A stretch of 11,890 nt of DNA from Geodermatophilaceae bacterium (GTDB lineage Bacteria; Actinomycetota; Actinomycetes; Mycobacteriales; Geodermatophilaceae), in NCBI GenBank assembly GCA_013696785.1, contig JACCXW010000453.1:1-11890 (forward strand), in the 5' to 3' direction. Below are positions 7,023 through 11,890 of the stretch, piece after piece. The stretch's first letter is position 1; each line of letters starts with the position of its first letter. Made by a program: the position numbers and the translations under genes. The notes beneath the pieces were generated by a model. That model had not been told where the DNA came from. It worked only from the letters and a program-made list of their open reading frames with translations, and did no database searches.

Positions 7023-7398
7023 AGCGGGCGCAGCGACCCGTCGTGAGCCGGAGTTCGGCCGCCGCAGCCGGTCGTACTGCGTCCTCGATCCGGAGCGTCT
7101 CGCCCTGCACCTCGACGGTCACCACCGGCGCCGACCCGTTGACGTCTACCATCGCGATCGCGGCGGCACGACCCTGCACCGGTACGTCCCCGAGCGCGGT
7201 ACGGATTGCCTGGGACAGGTCACCGGTGGCCATCAACGCCGCGACCGTCGGCCCGATCAGTGAGAATCCGGCCAGCCCGAACATCTCGCTGTTTTCACCC
7301 CAGTCGGCTCCGTGGTCACCCAGGAGCCGGCGGTAGTGAGCAAGCGCCTCGATCACGTCGGCAGGCAGATTCAGCGTTTCGGTCGCGTCGCAGCACAC
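6922..7398 (-). CDS. Protein of unknown family with lost C-terminus (chimeric ORF)
   Basis: GTG 7398 is preceded by CGGAGG (GGAGG 11 bases upstream). The first ~118 residues look genuinely coding, with strong third-position G/C bias: LNLPADVIEALAHYRRLLG (helical), WGENSEMFGLAGFSLIG, VAALMATGDLSQAIRTAL, then a beta-rich part AAAIAMVDVNGSAPVVTVEVQG. I do not recognise the family; no signal peptide, membrane segment or catalytic motif is evident. At about 7022-7045 the frame runs into the SDR remnant out of frame, giving a meaningless Cys/Trp/Pro-rich tail (GRCARWWPDPC...) to TGA 6922. The protein is therefore probably truncated and carries about 40 foreign residues. Whether it is still made and folded is unknown. 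Confidence 0.65.
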   Translation of the reverse strand: MCCDATETLNLPADVIEALAHYRRLLGDHGADWGENSEMFGLAGFSLIGPTVAALMATGDLSQAIRTALGDVPVQGRAAAIAMVDVNGSAPVVTVEVQGETLRIEDAVRPAAAAELRLTTGRCARWWPDPCLGALACPAPHPGQFGPPHRCEHPDGHQ

Positions 7399-7470
7399 GT
7401 GTCCTGGGCCTCCGTAGTGGATGTCTACGTGCTGAGACCGGGCTGCTCCTCGGAACTCATCGATCTGAAG

Positions 7471-8448
7471 CTAACCGCGACGGCGCTCGGGGTAGCTCAT
7501 CGCAGGCATGGACACGTCGTCGAGTGCCGTCCTGATCTCCTCGGGCAGCGTCAGCTCCTCGGCGGCGAGCGAGCCTTGCAGCTGCCCCACAGTGCGGGCG
7601 CCGACGATCGGAGCCGTGACCCCAGGGCGGTCCCGGACCCAGGACAGGGCGACGGCAAGCGGCGACGTACCGAGTCCCTCCGCAGCCGTGGCCACCGCCT
7701 CCACCACGCGCGCGGAGTCCTCGCCGAGCAGGTCGTCGACGAAGCCCTTGAAGAACGGGGAGGCGCCGCGCGAGTCCGACGGCGTGGCGTGTCGGTACTT
7801 GCCGGTCAGGACGCCGCGCCCCAGCGGCGACCACGGGAACACGCCGAGTCCCAGCGCCTCGCAGGCAGGCAGCACCTCACGTTCGACACCGCGCTCCAGC
7901 AGGCTGTACTCCATCTGGGTCGACACCAGCGGCGCACGACCCGGCCAGGCCCGCTGCCAGGTGGCTGCCTGCGCGGTCTGCCAACCCGAGAAGTTCGACA
8001 GTCCGACGTATCGGACCCGCCCCGAGGTGACGGCGGTGTCCAGCGCCGCGAGGGTCTCCTCGAGCGGGGTGTCGGCGTCCCACGAGTGCAGCTGCCACAG
8101 GTCGACGTGGTCGAGGCCGAGCCGGCGCAGCGAAGCGTCCAGCGCGGCCAGCAGGTGACCGCGGGAGGAACCCCGCGCCATCGCCGTACTCCCGGTGGCA
8201 CCGAACGCCTTGGTGGCGATCAGGACGTCGTCTCGGGGTACGACGTCGTGCAGCAGCCGGCCGAGGACGCGTTCGCTGTCTCCGTCGACGTACACGTCCG
8301 CGGTGTCGATCAGCGTTCCGCCGGCGTCGACGAAGGCGGTCAGCTGCGCGGCGGCGTCGTCCTCGTCGGTGTCCCGACCCCACGTCATCGTGCCCAGCGC
8401 GAGCCGGGACACCACCAGACCGCTGCGGCCGACCGTGCGCTGCTCCAT
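7471..8448 (-). CDS. Aldo/keto reductase
   Basis: The protein has 325 residues from ATG 8448. GTAGG (8459-8463) lies ten bases upstream; an in-frame GTG at 8454 would add two residues but sits too close to it. The AKR tetrad is complete: D48 and Y53 in LIDTADVYVDG, K80 in VLIATK, H121 in LWQLHSWD. The start VGRSGLVVSRLALGTMTWG and the C-terminal cofactor patterns SPLGRGVLTGKY (207-218) and PIVGARTVGQLQGS (280-293) are typical of the YajO/IolS-like AKRs, which are NADPH-dependent aldehyde or ketone reductases of the (beta/alpha)8 fold. The substrate cannot be told. It is transcribed away from the LLM oxidoreductase, with a 92-bp shared intergenic region. Confidence 0.95.
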   Translation of the reverse strand: MEQRTVGRSGLVVSRLALGTMTWGRDTDEDDAAAQLTAFVDAGGTLIDTADVYVDGDSERVLGRLLHDVVPRDDVLIATKAFGATGSTAMARGSSRGHLLAALDASLRRLGLDHVDLWQLHSWDADTPLEETLAALDTAVTSGRVRYVGLSNFSGWQTAQAATWQRAWPGRAPLVSTQMEYSLLERGVEREVLPACEALGLGVFPWSPLGRGVLTGKYRHATPSDSRGASPFFKGFVDDLLGEDSARVVEAVATAAEGLGTSPLAVALSWVRDRPGVTAPIVGARTVGQLQGSLAAEELTLPEEIRTALDDVSMPAMSYPERRRG

Positions 8449-8492
8449 GCCCACGAAACCTACCGCCCGACCGAGGATCCGTTACCCGCCGT

Positions 8493-8498
8493 TAGGGT
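8493..8498 (+). promoter_or_regulatory. Candidate -10 box for the LLM oxidoreductase operon
   Basis: TAGGGT inside cgTTAGGGTgg lies about 43 bp before ATG 8541 and matches the TAnnnT shape of actinobacterial housekeeping-sigma -10 elements. No convincing -35 is seen, which is common in this phylum. It is the best candidate in the divergent 92-bp spacer. Confidence 0.35.
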
Positions 8499-8540
8499 GG
8501 CGCGCGGACGACACCGCCCAGCGAAGTCAGGAGCGCAGGA

Positions 8541-9590
8541 ATGAAGCTGGGCCTGAACCTGGGCTACTGGGGTGCCGGCAACGACGCCCGCAACCTGGCG
8601 CTGGCGCAGGAGGCCGACCGGCTCGGCTTCTCGGTGGTCTGGGCGGCCGAGGCGTACGGCTCGGACTGCGTGAGCGTGCTCGCCTGGGTCGGCGCGCTGA
8701 CCGAGCGGATCGACCTCGGTGCCGCCGTCATGCAGATCCCGGCCCGCACCCCGGCGATGACCGCCATGACCGCCGCCACCCTCGATACCCTCTCCGGCGG
8801 CCGGTTCCGGCTCGGGCTGGGTGTGTCCGGTCCGCAGGTCAGTGAGGGCTGGCACGGCGTCCGCTTCGACAAGCCGCTGGCTCGAACGCGGGAGTACGTC
8901 GACATCGTGCGATCGGCGCTACGCCGTGAACGGGTGCGCTACGACGGCAAGCACTACCAGCTCCCGCTGCCGGACGGCCCCGGCAAGGCGCTCGCGCTGA
9001 CCGTGCACCCGGTCCGCCCCGAGATCCCGCTGTACCTGGCCGCGGTGGGACCGAAGAACCTGGAACTCACCGGGGAGATCGCCGACGGGTGGCTGGCCAT
9101 CTTTTACTCAGCGGAGCATTCCGGGGAGTCACTCGCCGCCCTCCGCGCGGGTCAGGAACGAGCAGGGCGCACCGGGGCTGTGATGGACATCGCGGCCACC
9201 ATGCCGATCGTCGTCGGCGACGATGTCACGGTTGCGGCGGAGCCGGTGCGCAACTACTGCGCGCTGTACGTCGGTGGTATGGGTAGCCGCAGCCAGAACT
9301 TCTACAACGCTCTTGCCGTCCGGATGGGCTTCGAGCAGGCGGCCGCGGAGATCCAGAACCGTTTCCTGTCGCGGGACTACGCCGGCGCCGCCGCCGCCGT
9401 ACCGCAGGAGTTCGTGGACGCGATCTCGCTGCTCGGACCGGTCGAGCGGATCGCCGACCGGATGCAGGCGTTGGCCGACTCCGGCGTCACGACGATCTCG
9501 CTGGCGCCGCACGCCGACACGGCGGAGGACGGCATCGCGACGATGCACGCCGCCGTGGCAGCGCTGGAGCGAGCCGGGCTCGCAGAATGA
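8541..9590 (+). CDS. LLM-class F420-dependent oxidoreductase
   Basis: The 349-residue protein starts at ATG 8541, seven bases after AGGAG (8529-8533). It matches the luciferase-like monooxygenase fold: MKLGLNLGYWGAGN at beta-1, AQEADRLGFSVVWAAEAYG (22-40), IDLGAAVMQIPARTP (57-71), then TLSGGRFRLGLGVSGPQV (83-100) with the SGPQVSEGWHG pattern seen in the actinobacterial Rv3520c-like F420 group. The C-terminal half has LYLAAVGPKNLELTGEIADGW, which is usual for the family. These enzymes use the deazaflavin F420 for hydride transfer. The substrate is unknown. uppP begins 13 bp downstream, and the two are likely co-transcribed. Confidence 0.94.
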   Translation: MKLGLNLGYWGAGNDARNLALAQEADRLGFSVVWAAEAYGSDCVSVLAWVGALTERIDLGAAVMQIPARTPAMTAMTAATLDTLSGGRFRLGLGVSGPQVSEGWHGVRFDKPLARTREYVDIVRSALRRERVRYDGKHYQLPLPDGPGKALALTVHPVRPEIPLYLAAVGPKNLELTGEIADGWLAIFYSAEHSGESLAALRAGQERAGRTGAVMDIAATMPIVVGDDVTVAAEPVRNYCALYVGGMGSRSQNFYNALAVRMGFEQAAAEIQNRFLSRDYAGAAAAVPQEFVDAISLLGPVERIADRMQALADSGVTTISLAPHADTAEDGIATMHAAVAALERAGLAE

Positions 9591-9603
9591 GCGAAGGGGG
9601 CAC

Positions 9604-10428
9604 GTGAGTATCTGGGAAGCCATCATCCTGGGCATCGTCGAGGGCCTCACCGAGTTCCTGCCGGTCTCGAGCACCGGACATCTCACGCTGACCGAGGGTC
9701 TGCTCGGGTTGCCGGTCGACGACCGCTCGATCACCGCGTTCACGGCCGTCATCCAGATCGGGGCGATCCTCGCCGTACTCCTGTACTTCCGGACCGACAT
9801 CGTCCGCATCGTCGTGGCCTGGTGCCGGGGGCTGGTCAACCGGGAGGCTCGCACATTCGACTACCGCTTCGGGTGGTACACCATCGCCGGGTCGCTGCCC
9901 ATCGGGATCGTCGGGTTCCTCGGGCAGGACGTGATCGCTGGACCGCTGCGCAGCCTGTGGGTGGTCGCGATCGCGCTGATCGTGTGGAGCGCGGTGATGG
10001 TGTGGGGCGAACGGGATGCGACCCAGGCACGCGGAGAGAACCAGACGACATTGCGGGACGTGTTGATCATCGGCGCCGTCCAGTGCGCCGCGCTGGTCCC
10101 CGGGGTATCCCGGTCGGGCGCGACGATCAGCGCCGGACTGCTGCTGGGGCTGGACCGGGTGACGGCGACCCGGTTGTCCTTCTTCCTGGCCATCCCGGCC
10201 CTGACGGCGGCCGGGCTGTACGAGCTGCCGCAGGCACTGGACGGGGGCGTCGGCCTCGTCCCCACCGCGGTGGCGACGGTTGTCTCGTTCGTCGTGGCGT
10301 ATGCGTCCATCGCCTGGCTGCTGAAGTTCGTCGCCGGCCACAAGATCACCGCGTTCGTCCCGTACCGCCTCGTGGTCGGGGTCCTCGTCGTGGTGCTCCT
10401 CGCTACCGGCGTACTGCAGGCCACATGA
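9604..10428 (+). CDS. uppP: Undecaprenyl-diphosphatase UppP (BacA)
   Basis: A 274-residue integral membrane protein starting at GTG 9604, with AAGGGGG at 9594-9600. It dephosphorylates undecaprenyl diphosphate to recycle the lipid carrier for peptidoglycan and other wall polymers. The two family signatures are clear: EGLTEFLPVSSTGH (13-26) with the active-site glutamates E13/E17 and H26, and PGVSRSGATI (166-175) with R170. Hydrophobic helices are evident at about 44-62, 94-106, 117-134, 152-164, 190-205, 219-242 and 254-271. It has normal length, and no frame damage is seen. Over-production of this family gives bacitracin resistance. Its TGA overlaps an ATG that opens a 13-codon ORF before the next gene. 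Confidence 0.97.
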   Translation: MSIWEAIILGIVEGLTEFLPVSSTGHLTLTEGLLGLPVDDRSITAFTAVIQIGAILAVLLYFRTDIVRIVVAWCRGLVNREARTFDYRFGWYTIAGSLPIGIVGFLGQDVIAGPLRSLWVVAIALIVWSAVMVWGERDATQARGENQTTLRDVLIIGAVQCAALVPGVSRSGATISAGLLLGLDRVTATRLSFFLAIPALTAAGLYELPQALDGGVGLVPTAVATVVSFVVAYASIAWLLKFVAGHKITAFVPYRLVVGVLVVVLLATGVLQAT

Positions 10429-10466
10429 GCACCGCCGACGCACTTCCCGCCGCGGAGGCGGCATGA
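10425..10466 (+). other. 13-codon ORF bridging uppP and the phosphatase gene
   Basis: ATG 10425 overlaps the uppP stop (ATGA) and reads MSTADALPAAEAA. It stops at TGA 10464-10466, which overlaps the ATG 10463 of the next gene, again ATGA. It has no Shine-Dalgarno of its own. It may be a coupling minicistron carrying ribosomes from uppP into the next gene, or a chance frame. Confidence 0.22.
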
Positions 10467-11161
10467 CCACGGTTGTACTGCTACGCCATGGCCGGACCGC
10501 CGCGAATGCCGGGGGGATCCTGGCCGGCTGGACACCCGGGATCGGACTGGACGAGGCCGGGCAGGCGCAGGTGGCGGCGCTGGCCGAGCGGATCCGGGCC
10601 TTGCCGCTGGCCGCGGTCGTCAGCAGCCCGCTGCAACGCTGCCAGGAGACGGCCGCGGCGGTGCTGGCCGGCCGCGACGCCCTGACCATGCAGGTCGACG
10701 ACCGGTTCGGCGAGTGCCGGTACGGCGACTGGACCGGCCGGACGCTCAAGGAGCTGGCGAAGGAACCCATGTGGAAGGTCGTGCAGCAGCACCCCTCCGC
10801 CGCGGTGTTCCCGGGTGCCGAAGGCGAGGGTCTGGCCGACACGCAGCGCCGGGCCGTCGCCGCGGTCCGCGACTGGAACGCGCGGCTGGGTGCAGACGCC
10901 GTCTGGCTGGCCTGCAGCCACGGCGACGTGATCAAGGCGATCCTCGCCGACGCCCTGGGCCTGCACCTGGACCAGTTCCAGCGGATCGTCGTCGATCCGG
11001 CATCGATCAGCGTCGTGACGTACACAGACACCCGGCCGTTCGTCGTACGCATCAACGACACCGGCGGAGCGGTGGACGTGCTGATCCCGCCGAAACGCCG
11101 GGGGCGGCGGACCCGCTCCTCCGACGCCGTCGTCGGTGGCGGTACCGGCACTCCCGCGTAG
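10463..11161 (+). CDS. Histidine phosphatase superfamily protein, MSMEG_4193 type (putative phosphomutase)
   Basis: The 232-residue product starts at ATG 10463, four bases after GGAGG (10454-10458). It shows the phosphoglycerate-mutase/acid-phosphatase fold: LLRHGRTAAN (R8, H9 nucleophile, G10), SSPLQRCQETA (R59), FGECRYGDWTG (E84 acid/base) and ACSHGDVIK (H153). All catalytic positions are kept. In many actinobacteria this protein, annotated as a putative phosphomutase of the MSMEG_4193 family, is encoded just before DUF3090 and SCO1664-family genes and mshC. The order seen here matches as far as the window goes. The real substrate is unknown. The C-terminus (from about 210) is a basic, disordered-looking tail, PPKRRGRRTRSS, ending in Gly/Thr-rich residues. 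Confidence 0.93.
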   Translation: MTTVVLLRHGRTAANAGGILAGWTPGIGLDEAGQAQVAALAERIRALPLAAVVSSPLQRCQETAAAVLAGRDALTMQVDDRFGECRYGDWTGRTLKELAKEPMWKVVQQHPSAAVFPGAEGEGLADTQRRAVAAVRDWNARLGADAVWLACSHGDVIKAILADALGLHLDQFQRIVVDPASISVVTYTDTRPFVVRINDTGGAVDVLIPPKRRGRRTRSSDAVVGGGTGTPA

Positions 11162-11181
11162 GGTCGAAACATGGGGTTCTC

Positions 11182-11189
11182 AAAGGAGG
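11182..11189 (+). promoter_or_regulatory. Consensus Shine-Dalgarno of the DUF3090 gene
   Basis: AAAGGAGG four bases before ATG 11194 is the strongest ribosome-binding site in the window. It decides this start. Confidence 0.85.
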
Positions 11190-11193
11190 AACG

Positions 11194-11811
11194 ATGACCC
11201 GGCAGGTGCACCTCTTCGACCGGCCGGACCGGTTCGTGACGGGGACCGTCGGGCAACCCGGCGAGCGCACGTTCTTTCTGCAGGCTTCGCACGGTGGTCG
11301 CACCGTGAGCGTGAGCCTGGAGAAGGCGCAGGTCACCGTCCTGGCCGATCGGATGGACGAACTGCTCACCGAGGTGGCCCAGCGCAGCCAGGGCGAGGAC
11401 GAGCAGGCCGCCGCGAGATCACGTGAGCCGGCCGTCCGCGCGGTGCTGGCGGCACTCAGCGGCAACCCGGACGACGTCGCGGCCGTGGACGACGTCGACC
11501 CCCTGACCGCACCCGTCGAGGAGGAGTTCCGGGTGGGCGCCATGGGTCTGGCCTGGGATTCCGACGGCGACGCCGTGGTCGTCGAGGCGGTGGCCGGGGG
11601 TGAGGAGCCCGTCGACGAGGACGCGATCCTCTCCGACACCGACGACGGACCGGACGCCCTCCGGGTGCGGATCAGCCCCGTCGCGGCCCGCGCCTTCATC
11701 GCGCGCGCCCGTCGGGTGATCGCAGCCGGGCGGCCGGCCTGCCCGCTCTGCGCACTTCCACTCGACCCGAGCGGGCACGTCTGCCCGCGCCAGAACGGCT
11801 ACCGGCGCTGA
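11194..11811 (+). CDS. DUF3090-family protein with C-terminal Cys/His cluster
   Basis: A 205-residue cytosolic protein. The start MTRQVHLFDRPDRFVTGTVGQPGERTFFLQA and the following VSVSLEKAQVTVLADRMDELL match the DUF3090 pattern of actinobacteria. The middle is very acidic (DEDAILSDTDDGPD, about 149-162), then RVRISPVAARAFIARARRVIAAGRP leads to CPLC (183-186) and GHVC (H195, C197). Three cysteines and a histidine with this spacing resemble a small zinc-binding knuckle, which is known from the family's C-terminus. The function is not established. It lies 32 bp after the phosphatase gene, and its TGA overlaps the likely start of the next gene. Confidence 0.93.
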   Translation: MTRQVHLFDRPDRFVTGTVGQPGERTFFLQASHGGRTVSVSLEKAQVTVLADRMDELLTEVAQRSQGEDEQAAARSREPAVRAVLAALSGNPDDVAAVDDVDPLTAPVEEEFRVGAMGLAWDSDGDAVVVEAVAGGEEPVDEDAILSDTDDGPDALRVRISPVAARAFIARARRVIAAGRPACPLCALPLDPSGHVCPRQNGYRR

Positions 11812-11890
11812 CCGAGGCCATTGCCCCGGACCCCGCCCCGGACCCCGACGAGGTCCAGCCGGAGGACACCGACGGGGGCGACATCGTGGG
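11808..11890 (+). CDS. 5' end of next gene, probably SCO1664 family (partial)
   Basis: From CTG 11808, which overlaps the DUF3090 stop as CTGA, an open frame reads (M)TEAIAPDPAPDPDEVQPEDT and on past the window edge with G/C-rich third positions. CTG would be an unusual start but fits translational coupling; the next possible start in frame is GTG 11886. The visible part is an acidic Pro/Asp-rich N-terminal tail with no domain. The family name rests only on the conserved gene order (after MSMEG_4193-like and DUF3090 genes). SCO1664-type proteins look distantly kinase-like, but that part is outside the window. Confidence 0.5.
   Translation, partial: MTEAIAPDPAPDPDEVQPEDTDGGDIV
11823..11846 (+). 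repeat. 12-bp tandem duplication GCCCCGGACCCC x2
   Basis: Two perfect adjacent copies lie within the start of the last gene and encode the repeated APDP of its N-terminal tail. The length is a multiple of three, so copy-number change would keep the frame. Confidence 0.8.

Noticed and set aside
7399..7470. Possible terminator or small RNA between the aldo/keto reductase stop and the truncated unknown gene
   Set aside because: No stable stem followed by a T-run was found on either strand; only the GGAGG ribosome-binding site of the downstream gene is evident.
9487..11292. Very long antisense open frame (601 codons) opposite uppP and the phosphatase gene
   Set aside because: It lies antisense to well-recognised genes and its translation is low-complexity Arg/Ser/Pro-rich sequence; long stop-free shadow frames are expected at this GC content.
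1..11890. CRISPR arrays, transposases, toxin-antitoxin pairs or a biosynthetic or defence cluster
   Set aside because: No regularly spaced repeats and no proteins with such signatures were seen; the only mobile signal is the integrase end at the left edge.

Overview
The window looks like chromosomal DNA of a high-GC actinobacterium (Actinomycetota). Three things suggest this. Codon third positions are overwhelmingly G or C and GTG starts are common. An F420-type LLM oxidoreductase, a DUF5703-like protein and a DUF3090-like protein are present. The last block resembles the MSMEG_4193 - DUF3090 - SCO1664 neighbourhood that in many actinobacteria precedes the mycothiol ligase gene mshC. The genus cannot be fixed from sequence alone.

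Left edge (1-262): the last 37 codons of a tyrosine recombinase run toward the 3' end of a tRNA-Leu(GAG) on the minus strand. This is the classic layout of an integrative element (prophage, ICE or genomic island) inserted at a tRNA 3' end, so the window probably starts at the last ~180 bp of such an element and then enters host chromosome.

Region 328-3535 (+): a tightly coupled three-gene operon encodes an M20 metallopeptidase, an NAD-type short-chain dehydrogenase and a quinone-oxidoreductase-like MDR protein. Stops and starts overlap as GTGA at both junctions. It is followed by a short ORF that seems to be frameshifted. The stop of that ORF overlaps, on a shared CTAG, the stop of the convergent DUF5703 gene.

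Region 3532-6629 (-): a RecD2-like helicase, a beta-propeller lipoprotein and a DUF5703 protein are read in that order, with a GTGA overlap between the first two. Region 6744-7398 (-) is a scar. A small protein of unknown family has lost its natural C-terminus and runs out of frame into the C-terminal third of a mycofactocin-type SDR whose N-terminal two thirds are missing. Region 7471-8448 (-) is an intact aldo/keto reductase, divergent from the next block.

Region 8541-11890 (+): an LLM-class F420-dependent oxidoreductase, undecaprenyl-diphosphatase UppP, a histidine-phosphatase-superfamily protein (MSMEG_4193 type), a DUF3090 protein with a C-terminal Cys/His cluster, and the 5' end of a further gene whose only visible upstream start is a CTG overlapping the previous stop. 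Spacing is short throughout, so this is likely one transcription unit.

I found no CRISPR array, transposase, rRNA gene or obvious defence or biosynthetic system. Most of the window is ordinary actinobacterial core or near-core genome. The points most worth a second look are the element boundary, the frameshifted small ORF and the gene-fusion scar.
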